Shown here piece after piece: positions 23,459-31,502 of a DNA stretch of 32,717 nucleotides; the first letter of the stretch is position 1, and each line of letters starts with the position of its first letter. The DNA comes from Clostridia bacterium (GTDB taxonomy: Bacteria; Bacillota; Clostridia; Oscillospirales; CAG-382): assembly GCA_017381715.1 (NCBI GenBank), contig JAFOBR010000006.1:1-32717 (forward strand), read 5' to 3'. The translations under genes were made by a program, and so were the position numbers. The notes below the pieces were generated by a model. It was not told where the DNA came from and ran no database searches. It saw only the letters and a list, made by a program, of their open reading frames with translations.

Positions 23459-24064
23459 ATGAAACGGAACATTCTTACCGTGGGCAGACAGTTCGGCAGC
23501 GGCGGAAGAACAATAGCCAAAACCGTTGCAGAGCGTTTGGGAATACCATATTACGATAAAGAGATAGTGGAAAAGGTTGCTTTGGAAACCGGATTTTCCG
23601 AAGAATATATAGAGCAGATCGGCGAGCACGCCCGCAGCAAAAGCGTTTGGTCATACGCTTTTTCAAATCCTGGCGTTCCCGGTGTAATGGGCGGAATGTC
23701 CGCTTCCGATTTTTTGTGGGTAATTCAGAGAAAGGTTATCCTTGACCTGGCGGAAAAAGGTCCTTGCGTTATCGTCGGCAGATGTGCAGACCAGATCTTA
23801 AAGGATAGGGAAGATGTGTTCCGTGTGTTTATACACGCATCCGATGAATTTCGTGCAGAACGTATCGTAAGATTATACGGCGAAAGCGAGAGTAAACCTC
23901 AAAAACGCCTTGCGGATAAAGACGCAAAGCGCCGCGCTCATTATAAACATTATACCGGTGAAGAGTGGGGCAATTCTATTAATTACCATTTGTGCCTTGA
24001 CAGCGGTGTCATCGGTATCGAAAAATGCGCAGACTATATCGCTTCCGTAATGAAAGATGAATAA
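23459..24064 (+). CDS. Cytidylate kinase-like family protein (Cytidylate_kin2)
   Basis: A 201-residue P-loop kinase. The N-terminal GRQFGSGGRTIA motif is the P-loop of the cytidylate-kinase-like family, followed by the IPYYDKEIVEKVA motif typical of it. The VIVGRCADQIL segment and the C-terminal NYHLCLDSGVIG segment are also family hallmarks. It is a homologue of CMP kinase but distinct from housekeeping Cmk; the substrate is not established. ATG at 23459 with CGGAGG upstream; the open frame before it (from 23318) overlaps carD and is discarded. The pairing with carD suggests shared expression. Confidence 0.9.
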   Translation: MKRNILTVGRQFGSGGRTIAKTVAERLGIPYYDKEIVEKVALETGFSEEYIEQIGEHARSKSVWSYAFSNPGVPGVMGGMSASDFLWVIQRKVILDLAEKGPCVIVGRCADQILKDREDVFRVFIHASDEFRAERIVRLYGESESKPQKRLADKDAKRRAHYKHYTGEEWGNSINYHLCLDSGVIGIEKCADYIASVMKDE

Positions 24065-24067
24065 TAC

Positions 24068-24092
24068 AAAACCCCCGATTTATCGGGGGTTT
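24068..24092. terminator. Bidirectional terminator
   Basis: ACCCCCGA (24071-24078) pairs with TCGGGGGT (24083-24090) around a short TTTA loop, extended by A-T pairs. It separates the convergent kinase and TrmO genes. Confidence 0.88.
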
Positions 24093-24112
24093 AAAATTTA
24101 TGCTGTGTATTT

Positions 24113-25111
24113 TCACACAATTTCGGTTACCACCAAAGCGCCGTTTTTGTAAACGAATTTTACTTCTTTTCCGGCGTAGGAAAAACCGTATTCCTTTTCC
24201 TCTTCCCGTTTATACGCAGGGCGGGGATCATCACCCAAAGCTCCCATAAGCCCCGCAAGCTTTTCCTCTGAAAGCTTTTTGCCTATCTCATCGGGGATAA
24301 TTACTTCTATGGAATAATCCTTTTTCTCTTCCGCAAAGCCGCAGACAGCCTCCGGCTTGCTATCGGTAAAGGTAAGGTAGGGTTTGATATCGTATACCGG
24401 AGTTCCACTGCACATATCCATTCCCGAAACCTGCAAAACGCCGTTTTCGTGGTCAATTCCTTCCAGCTTCAGGCAGGACATACCCACAGAATTCGGTCTG
24501 TAAGGGGAACGTGTGGCAAAAACTCCCATTCGGGTGTTTCCTCCCAAACGAGGCGGCCGCACGGTAGGGGACCATTCCTCTCTTTCCGCGTGGGAAAATC
24601 CCCATATCACCCATATATGTGAATACCCCTCAAGACCGCGCAACGCTTCTTTTACACGGTATTCGGGCAAAAATTGAATTTTTCCTTTTATTTCATCCAC
24701 AAGTCCCGCTTGCCGCGGCAAGCCGAACTTGGTGGGGAAATCGTTTTTCACTCTGGCAATGATCCGCAATTCCGGGCCCACAGCGCGAATTCCGATAGCT
24801 ACAACGCCGTGCTCTTTTTCCTGCTGGGCGGTATAATATTCCCTCATACTGTCCGCCAACTGTTGGGGGGTACGGCGGCGGTACTCTCCCTCGCATCCCA
24901 GCGCAGAAAACAAATCAAAAAAGTTTTCAAATACTTTAATATACGTTACAGATACTTTAACGGTATCTCCCGTATCTCTGTTGGTGAAAACGATAGTATC
25001 ACCCACGGAGATCTTTTTGCGCTTTTCGTCATATAATCTGTATTCTGCCGTCTTCGTGCCGTTATATACACTTTCAAAAGGCTCGCTTGCAAGCATCATA
25101 TTGTGAATCAC
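24113..25111 (-). CDS. ASCH domain fused to TrmO/TsaA-type tRNA methyltransferase
   Basis: A 332-residue two-domain protein. The N-terminal part (about 1-110) is an ASCH domain (EPFESVYNGTKTAEYRL motif, then ISVGDTIVF), a PUA-like fold thought to bind RNA. The C-terminal part (about 118-332) is TrmO/TsaA, with EGYSHIWVIWGF, RPPRLGGNTRMGVFATRSPYRPN and VGMSCLKLEG motifs. TrmO uses SAM to N6-methylate t6A37 in tRNA. Start: the frame runs up to 25141, but the GTG at 25111, eight bases after GAGG, is the best start; ATG codons at 25096-25099 are too far from it. It has its own promoter at 25132-25160. The ASCH domain may help tRNA binding. Confidence 0.9.
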   Translation of the reverse strand: MIHNMMLASEPFESVYNGTKTAEYRLYDEKRKKISVGDTIVFTNRDTGDTVKVSVTYIKVFENFFDLFSALGCEGEYRRRTPQQLADSMREYYTAQQEKEHGVVAIGIRAVGPELRIIARVKNDFPTKFGLPRQAGLVDEIKGKIQFLPEYRVKEALRGLEGYSHIWVIWGFSHAEREEWSPTVRPPRLGGNTRMGVFATRSPYRPNSVGMSCLKLEGIDHENGVLQVSGMDMCSGTPVYDIKPYLTFTDSKPEAVCGFAEEKKDYSIEVIIPDEIGKKLSEEKLAGLMGALGDDPRPAYKREEEKEYGFSYAGKEVKFVYKNGALVVTEIV

Positions 25112-25131
25112 CGATATCACCTCTTGTGGGT

Positions 25132-25160
25132 AGTGTAGCACAAACTTGCGTCTATTTCAA
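25132..25160 (-). promoter_or_regulatory. Sigma-A promoter of the ASCH-TrmO gene
   Basis: On the minus strand, TTGAAA (25155-25160), a 17-bp spacer, TACACT (25132-25137). Its -35 box lies two bases from that of the divergent promoter. Confidence 0.7.
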
Positions 25161-25162
25161 TA

Positions 25163-25191
25163 TTGACTTTTGGGTATTGTTAATGTAAAAT
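25163..25191 (+). promoter_or_regulatory. Sigma-A promoter of the methyltransferase-GH20 operon
   Basis: TTGACT (25163-25168), a 17-bp spacer, TAAAAT (25186-25191). Confidence 0.8.
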
Positions 25192-25219
25192 CAATCAAAA
25201 GGCGGTGAATTTTGCAAAA

Positions 25220-26311
25220 ATGAAGTTTTATCTTGCTTCGTCAGATATTGCACGGGTAGAAAGGCTTGAAAAAACACGTAAAACCAATTTCCGTTTTACC
25301 TCTCTTTTAAGCAGATATCTAAATCTGTTTCCCGATGGGGTTAAATACGAATATATAAAAGAACTTACGTACGATACTTCGGTGAGCGCCGAAGAAGCCT
25401 TTTGCGCCGCGCTGTCCGTGCTGCTTGGCTTGGATACGGAAAACGATGAAGACAGGCTTATAATCCGCAAATACCTTCCCAATTCCGTAAAATGCCTTGA
25501 TTCCTTTTATTACTGTTCGAACCCATATTACCGCAACATATCCTTTAAAGATGTAAAGCAAAACGAATGGGAATTAAAGCAGCTTTCTCTTGCGCCTTAC
25601 GAAGCCTTTGTGTATAACGATCCTTTGCTTTTACCCGATTACACCGAGCTTCCCAGAATAGGATTTTTCAGAGAAAAGTTTTCCTTTCCTGCAGTGCTTC
25701 AAAACGGCAGGGAGTGGATGACACTTATGCCAAACGAAACCGCAACCTTGGAAAATGCGGTTAAAAATTGCTTTGGCAACGTGGTAACCTACGGCTTGGG
25801 ATTGGGTTATTTTCCCTATATGGCATCTGCAAAAGAAAACGTAAAAAGCGTAACTGTTGTGGAAAAAGACAAAAACGTAATAGATCTGTTTACCCAAAAT
25901 ATTTTACCGCTGTTCCCCTATAAAGATAAAATAAAGATCGTGTGTGAGGACGCTTTTTTCCACGCAAAAAAGATCCTTCCCAAAATGGATTGTGATTACG
26001 TTATGGCTGATATATGGCACGATGCCGGGGACGGGCTTCCCATGTATCTTGAATTCCGCCGTCTCGCAAAGCTTACTCCCCACATAAAATGGGAATATTG
26101 GCTTGAAGAAACGATGGTCTCATATATGCGCTGGCCCTTGTTCGGCGAAATATATAAATGTATAAAAAGCGGTGAAGATTCAGTGCTTTTCAAAGAAACA
26201 AATATAAACGGATTTTCGGATATTCAAAGGGTACTCACTTTTGAATATATAAAAGAAAATGCGTGTGAAATAGGAAGTTTTTTGAATATACGGGAGGAAA
26301 CAAATATATGA
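25220..26311 (+). CDS. SAM-methyltransferase-fold protein, unnamed
   Basis: A 363-residue cytoplasmic protein. Residues about 185-290 look like a class I SAM-binding core of the spermidine-synthase type: TYGLGLGYFPYMAS (motif I), VTVVEKDKNVIDLF with an acidic residue after the second strand, CEDAFFHAKKI, and MADIWHDAGDG (motif IV). The first 180 residues are mostly helical and unassigned. I do not recognise the family, and no substrate can be named. Start: a GTG at 25205 is in frame but too close to any ribosome site; ATG 25220 follows GGCGGTGAA with 10 bases and is favoured, though GTG remains possible. The stop overlaps the GH20 start (ATGA), so the two are translationally coupled. Confidence 0.72.
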   Translation: MKFYLASSDIARVERLEKTRKTNFRFTSLLSRYLNLFPDGVKYEYIKELTYDTSVSAEEAFCAALSVLLGLDTENDEDRLIIRKYLPNSVKCLDSFYYCSNPYYRNISFKDVKQNEWELKQLSLAPYEAFVYNDPLLLPDYTELPRIGFFREKFSFPAVLQNGREWMTLMPNETATLENAVKNCFGNVVTYGLGLGYFPYMASAKENVKSVTVVEKDKNVIDLFTQNILPLFPYKDKIKIVCEDAFFHAKKILPKMDCDYVMADIWHDAGDGLPMYLEFRRLAKLTPHIKWEYWLEETMVSYMRWPLFGEIYKCIKSGEDSVLFKETNINGFSDIQRVLTFEYIKENACEIGSFLNIREETNI

Positions 26312-28974
26312 AAAAAAGAATTCTGGCGTTTTTGATTTCTGCGGCGACCGTAATGCCCCTTTGCTGTATAGGCGGCGGAGCGGCAGGTACAAACAAAGCG
26401 CCCACCGTTATCCCTGCTATCCGCGAATGGAATGGAGGCACGGGGGAATTCAAGCTTTCTGACACGGTTAAGATAAACGTAAAAGATGCAACCGTTTCCG
26501 ATGGAAAAAAGAATATTATTACCGAATCCTTTTCCTCCTATCTGGGCGTTGATGTCGTATTCGAGGAAGAAGGGGGAGACATCTTCTTTGTAACCGATAA
26601 AAGCGACGAAGAGCTTGGTAAAGACGGCTATTCCATGGAGATAACCGAAAACACAATAACTGTAAAAGCTCCCGAAGATATCGGCTTTTTGTACGGCGTA
26701 TATACTATCTTGCAGTCTGTCAAGGCGGACGGATACGTTCCCTGCGGAAAAGCAAGAGACTTTAGCTATTATCAAATACGCGGCGGCATGCTTGATGTGG
26801 GCAGAGCCTGGATCCCTCTTGATTACGTAGAAGAAATAACCAAATATTACGCTTTCTTCAAGCTTAACGAGATTCATCTGCATATAAACGATAGAGGAGC
26901 AAATAACTATTCCGCTTTTCGTCTGGAAAGCGCCGTTGAAGGCTTGACCGCAACCGACGGTTATTATACCAAGGACGAATACCGCGCATACCAAAAGCGT
27001 ATGCTGGAATACGGTGTAGAGGTTATAACCGAAATTGATACTCCCGCACATTCCGCTTGCTTTAATAACGTCAACCCCGATTATATGCTGGACAGCGGAC
27101 ATCTTGATATTTCCAAACCCGAGGTTATTCAGTTTGTAAAAGACCTTTTGGATGAATATATGACAGGGGACGACCCCGTGTTCGTTTCCAAGCGAGTGCA
27201 TATCGGCACCGACGAATATCCCGCCGGATATAACGAGCTTATGCGCGCTTATACCGACGAGCTTATAGATCATGTTAATTCCCGCGGTTATACACCCCGC
27301 TTCTGGGGCTCCTTCGGTAATCAGGGATTTAACGGTGAAACCCCCGTTTCTTCCGAAGCGGAAGCAAACTTCTGGGCAGTAGAGCTTTCCGATTACAAGA
27401 CCCTTTTTGATATGGGTTATGATATTATAAACACCTGCGGTCCCGTATTGTATATAGTTCCCGGCGGAAACTACGGCTTTGCGGATTACTATAATCTTCA
27501 GTCCCTTTATACGAATTGGTTCGTAAATTATATGGGTTACGATGCATCTACCAAGGTTGACCCCGATCACGAACAGCTTTTGGGCGGCAATTTCGCTCTG
27601 TGGAACGATCTGTATACCGAATACAGCGGATTTTCCATTTTTGATATTTTCGACCGTATCCGCGGCGCAGTTTGCTTTATGTCCGAAAAGACCTGGTGCG
27701 GCGAGCAGACTAAAGAAATAGATGCTTCCGATTTCGTTTCCCGTTACGAAAAGCTTTCTCTCTATGCGCCCGAGGGTGACCCCGGACGCCACGATTTGGA
27801 AAATATTAACGGCACCGTGCCCGAAGGCGTTAAATCCTTTGGATGGCCCTATACTGCAAGCGTTGACGTTACCGTGAATTCCCTCGGAAACGGATTTACT
27901 CTCTTCGGCGGCAGCGAAGGTGAATTTTACGTAGCAAAAGACGGCTCTATGGGCTTTAAACGCGGCGTATACGATTTTAAATTCAAGCACAAGCTGGCAG
28001 AGGGCGAGAAGACAAATATTAAGTTGATCGCCGATAAAAAGCAGACGGTGCTTGTGGTAAACGATACTTATTTCTATACACCCATTAACACCAAAAACAC
28101 TTCTTTAACAAGAAGCTCCACCTTTACACTGCCTCTTGAAAAAATAGGGGAAGGACTTGACGGAAAGGTAGAAAACCTCTCTGTTGAAAGCGGTGCCGCA
28201 GATTTTTCAGGCCGTGTTGTAAACGGTAATTATGCTTTGGGTAAAAACGCTACCGTTTCCGGCTTGGAGGTTGATGACGGAAGATTTACTGCCGACCTCG
28301 CTTTTGACGGAAATCCCGATACACGCTTATCCTTTTCCGCGAAAGCGGATCTGCAATGGATGATAGTTGACCTTGGCTCGGTTCGTTCCATAAATAAAGT
28401 GGTAATTCAGTTCCAGGAACATATTTCGGATTACAATATCTTTGTTTCTGAAGACGGCGAAAACTATGTGGAGGTTGCCCACATACAGATGGGCGAGGAC
28501 AGAGCAAAGCAGACCGACGAAGTCGATTTCATACCCGTTAATGCTCGTTATATAAAATATCAGCAAAATAAACGTTTTCACGTTCCCGAATGGAATGCGT
28601 ATTACAGCGGAGGTATTCTGGAATTCGAAGTTTACGGCTTTAATCCCAAGGAGTATAACGAGCTTGTAAACAAGGCTTTGGATATGGCTATAGAGGGAGC
28701 ACCCGCATCTCTTAAAACAGCTATGCAAAGATTAGAAAACTATCTGGACGAAGAAAAGATATACGATACCCACCTTGCAGCACTTGTGGAAAACCTGCAA
28801 CAGGAAATGTCCGCTTTTGAAGCATCAAAGGAAAACGTTTCGGATACATCTTCTCCCACAGATGTTTTACCCGTAAAGAAAAACAACTTGGGTCTGTGGA
28901 TAGGTCTGGGCGTCGCCGCAGCCGCTGTTGCTGCAGCCGCCGCACTGTGTTTCGTATTCAAAAAGAAAAAATAA
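26308..28974 (+). CDS. GH20 beta-N-acetylhexosaminidase, surface anchored, with CBM32-like domain
   Basis: An 888-residue secreted glycosidase. A signal peptide (about 1-27) is followed by the GH20b alpha/beta domain (about 32-145) and the GH20 barrel (about 150-470). The catalytic Asp302-Glu303 pair sits in the HIGTDEYP motif; Asp is the substrate-assisted-catalysis partner and Glu the acid/base. A lectin-like beta region (about 510-630), an F5/8C or CBM32-type domain (about 640-775), a helical stretch and a C-terminal membrane helix with a KKKK tail (about 862-888) follow. It removes terminal N-acetylhexosamines, or possibly lacto-N-biose as some GH20 enzymes do, from mucin or milk glycans. 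ATG at 26308 with GGGAGGAA upstream. Confidence 0.93.
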   Translation: MKKRILAFLISAATVMPLCCIGGGAAGTNKAPTVIPAIREWNGGTGEFKLSDTVKINVKDATVSDGKKNIITESFSSYLGVDVVFEEEGGDIFFVTDKSDEELGKDGYSMEITENTITVKAPEDIGFLYGVYTILQSVKADGYVPCGKARDFSYYQIRGGMLDVGRAWIPLDYVEEITKYYAFFKLNEIHLHINDRGANNYSAFRLESAVEGLTATDGYYTKDEYRAYQKRMLEYGVEVITEIDTPAHSACFNNVNPDYMLDSGHLDISKPEVIQFVKDLLDEYMTGDDPVFVSKRVHIGTDEYPAGYNELMRAYTDELIDHVNSRGYTPRFWGSFGNQGFNGETPVSSEAEANFWAVELSDYKTLFDMGYDIINTCGPVLYIVPGGNYGFADYYNLQSLYTNWFVNYMGYDASTKVDPDHEQLLGGNFALWNDLYTEYSGFSIFDIFDRIRGAVCFMSEKTWCGEQTKEIDASDFVSRYEKLSLYAPEGDPGRHDLENINGTVPEGVKSFGWPYTASVDVTVNSLGNGFTLFGGSEGEFYVAKDGSMGFKRGVYDFKFKHKLAEGEKTNIKLIADKKQTVLVVNDTYFYTPINTKNTSLTRSSTFTLPLEKIGEGLDGKVENLSVESGAADFSGRVVNGNYALGKNATVSGLEVDDGRFTADLAFDGNPDTRLSFSAKADLQWMIVDLGSVRSINKVVIQFQEHISDYNIFVSEDGENYVEVAHIQMGEDRAKQTDEVDFIPVNARYIKYQQNKRFHVPEWNAYYSGGILEFEVYGFNPKEYNELVNKALDMAIEGAPASLKTAMQRLENYLDEEKIYDTHLAALVENLQQEMSAFEASKENVSDTSSPTDVLPVKKNNLGLWIGLGVAAAAVAAAAALCFVFKKKK

Positions 28975-28990
28975 ATATTGCTATCGATCA

Positions 28991-29027
28991 AAAATTCCCG
29001 CAAATCAATGACTTGCGGGAATTTTTC
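28991..29027. terminator. Bidirectional terminator between GH20 and metallophosphoesterase genes
   Basis: AAATTCCCGCAA (28992-29003) pairs with TTGCGGGAATTT (29013-29024), with A and T tracts at the ends. It serves both convergent genes. Confidence 0.92.
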
Positions 29028-29029
29028 TT

Positions 29030-31489
29030 TTATTTTTTCTTCAATTTAACTGTAACGAGCACTGCGACCGCAACAACTGCGATCAAAACAATGACGATCG
29101 GTATTACAACATTGTTCTTGTTGCCTTTATCGGTATCCGATACGCTTTCCTGTGCGGACGTATCGGCTTCGCTTTTGTCGGCGGCAATCGATTCTTCGGC
29201 ATCGCTTTCTTCGCCATCACCGTTTGTCGAGATCAGTAAACGGTTGATTATTACCTTCGTATTTGCTTTGCCGGAAGCAAATATTTTTATACCGCTTACG
29301 GTAACCGTTCCGTCCTCGTTATAGCAACCATCGGGAAATTCTACCGTTGAAAGATCAAGCGTTCCGCTTATTTTGCTTCCATCGCCTTTGATATCTCCGC
29401 TTCCGGCAGATATTGTTACGCCTGCAAGCAGGGAATTGATCTTAATATACTGCCCTTCGGCAAAGGAAGCCGGTGTGCTTCCGCTGCAAAACAGCAAAAT
29501 GCTGGTCTTGGAATCTGCTTCCAGTTCAAGCTCATAATGAAGCAAAGCGTTTTCCGGATCAAAGGTTATCGGAGATTTCAGGTTATAACGTGCGTCGGGC
29601 CAAAGACCGTCGGTGTTATATAAAACAAGGGAATTTTCGGAACTTTTTTCAACCACTAGCGTTGTGTTATCATAACTCCAATCCGACGGATCGGCAGATA
29701 TTATGCTTTCTCCTTCGTATACGTACCCTTCGCCGGGTAAATATCCGTTCAGGGTTATCACCGAACCGACTGTAAGCACCTTTCGCATACTTGCGCGGAA
29801 GGAGCTTTCATATGAAGCGGTGTTCATTATCATTGCAAATCCGCCCACGGGTATGTCCTCTTCCTTTGCTTCGCCGGATACCGTGGAAGCCGCAGTAAGA
29901 GTATATTTGTTCTTTGCGCCGTCAACAGGGGAGAAAGTGAATATCATATTCCACTTGTTATCGTCATCCCTATTGAAGGTGGTTTTTCCCCAGGTGCTGT
30001 CGAATATGATCAGTTCATCTTCTTTTACGGTACGGTTTGCACCGTCAATATTAAACGTTCTGTCAATAGAATCAATAACTATGTTTGCGTGGGACGTCAG
30101 AAGCGGCGAGATAACGCCCGAAAGCTGACTGAAGGTAACAGCTTGTCCAACAGAGATACTGTTTATATCAAATTCGTTATCAGCCTTGTCTTTCGCATCC
30201 TCGGCAACTACTATAACCCTTCCGTCCTGAGGTATTGCGGGAACGGAAGCGCTATCGTTTCCGTAAATAATATCGCTTACACGGTATCCGATCTTATCCT
30301 TGTAACGGATCACAATGTAGTTTACGCTTGCGCCTTCTTTTACGGCATCGCGGGCATCAAGTGAAAAAGTACGGTCATATATTCCCGCGTTGTTATATGA
30401 TGCTCCGTTTTCGGCAGTGTTTATATAATTTAACGGAAGCGCGGTTTTTTCGGTATCTCCGAATACAGCCGTCGCATTTAGAATTACGGTTCCCTTTTCG
30501 GGATCTGATTTTTCCTTTGCCTTGGGCGCGGTAAAGTCAAAGGGAATCGTGAATTCATCTCGGTAGCCGTATTCGTCCATTTCGTCGCCTCGGTTTTCAT
30601 AGGCGTTAAAATCATTCAGATAAGGGGAATAGGTACGGAATGCAACGGTGCCGTCTTTTTTATCAAACTCCAAAAAACGCATATATCCGTTTCCGCCGTT
30701 TTCGAGATTTTGGTAGTTTGCCATAAGCTGGTAAACGGTTCTGTCGGCAATTCCGTCGCCGTTATCGTCAATGTCTTCTACCAATCTGGTTGCATTATAA
30801 TTGTGTCCGCACATAACCATACGTACGTTGGGATTTTTCAAAACGACTTTGTCGAATATCTCGTTGCCGGTCTCCGTACGTGTTCCGTTGGCGTAAAGGT
30901 ATTCGTGAAATGAAATAAAAGCAATGCGGTCCGCGTGCTTTTCCAGCACTCCGTTTATCCATTTGTAATCCGCTTCGGTGTGGTCGCCGTAGCCCAGATA
31001 AACGAATATGAAATCCGTTCCGTCAATAGTCATCAGATCGTAATGACCACGGTTGTTTTCGTAGCTTTCGCCGTACCAATCGTTGTTTTCAAAACGAGCA
31101 GCGCCGAAATATTCGCCAAATTCGGTGTAGTCGGTTCCGTCAACGTCGTGGTTTCCCGCAAGAACACCGTAGGGAAGTCCGGAATCGTCCCATTTTTTGT
31201 ACTGATCGGTTACGAATCCCCATTGATCGCGGTTGTGAGGCAGGTCTACAAAATCTCCCGTGTGAATAATGTATTTCACATTCAGACGGTCAAAATTTTC
31301 GATTACCCATTCGTTTTGGTCAATGAGTATCTCTTGGTATGCAAAGGAATACCATTGGGGATCGCTGGTCCACAGAATAGTATAATTATCTTCTTCAATA
31401 AGTTCTATATCTTCCGCATACGCATCGATTGAGGGAAGTGCGCAAAAGCACATAAGCATAACCAGAAAAACACATAATGTTTTTTTCAT
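29030..31489 (-). CDS. Secreted, membrane-anchored calcineurin-like metallophosphoesterase
   Basis: An 819-residue surface protein. A signal peptide ends near AYA-ED (residues 23-27). The metallophosphoesterase domain (about 36-330) shows SDPQW with Asp43, HTGDFVD with Asp79, AGNHD with Asn113 and His114, SFHEY with His195 and CGHNYN with His229. Two usual ligands differ: the first motif is DxQ rather than DxH, and the last GHxY rather than GHxH, as in some extracellular members. A long beta-rich region without a recognised family (about 340-770) leads to a Ser/Asp/Glu-rich linker and a C-terminal membrane helix with a KKK tail. ATG at 31489 with AAAGGGA upstream, 13 bases after the preceding gene's stop, so they are co-transcribed. 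The substrate is unknown. Confidence 0.88.
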   Translation of the reverse strand: MKKTLCVFLVMLMCFCALPSIDAYAEDIELIEEDNYTILWTSDPQWYSFAYQEILIDQNEWVIENFDRLNVKYIIHTGDFVDLPHNRDQWGFVTDQYKKWDDSGLPYGVLAGNHDVDGTDYTEFGEYFGAARFENNDWYGESYENNRGHYDLMTIDGTDFIFVYLGYGDHTEADYKWINGVLEKHADRIAFISFHEYLYANGTRTETGNEIFDKVVLKNPNVRMVMCGHNYNATRLVEDIDDNGDGIADRTVYQLMANYQNLENGGNGYMRFLEFDKKDGTVAFRTYSPYLNDFNAYENRGDEMDEYGYRDEFTIPFDFTAPKAKEKSDPEKGTVILNATAVFGDTEKTALPLNYINTAENGASYNNAGIYDRTFSLDARDAVKEGASVNYIVIRYKDKIGYRVSDIIYGNDSASVPAIPQDGRVIVVAEDAKDKADNEFDINSISVGQAVTFSQLSGVISPLLTSHANIVIDSIDRTFNIDGANRTVKEDELIIFDSTWGKTTFNRDDDNKWNMIFTFSPVDGAKNKYTLTAASTVSGEAKEEDIPVGGFAMIMNTASYESSFRASMRKVLTVGSVITLNGYLPGEGYVYEGESIISADPSDWSYDNTTLVVEKSSENSLVLYNTDGLWPDARYNLKSPITFDPENALLHYELELEADSKTSILLFCSGSTPASFAEGQYIKINSLLAGVTISAGSGDIKGDGSKISGTLDLSTVEFPDGCYNEDGTVTVSGIKIFASGKANTKVIINRLLISTNGDGEESDAEESIAADKSEADTSAQESVSDTDKGNKNNVVIPIVIVLIAVVAVAVLVTVKLKKK

Positions 31490-31502
31490 TTAAAAATCCC
31501 TT

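Noticed and set aside
26224..27990. A 588-codon open frame on the minus strand opposite the GH20 gene
   Set aside because: It is antisense to the GH20 catalytic domain, with composition typical of a shadow frame and no domain or start signal.
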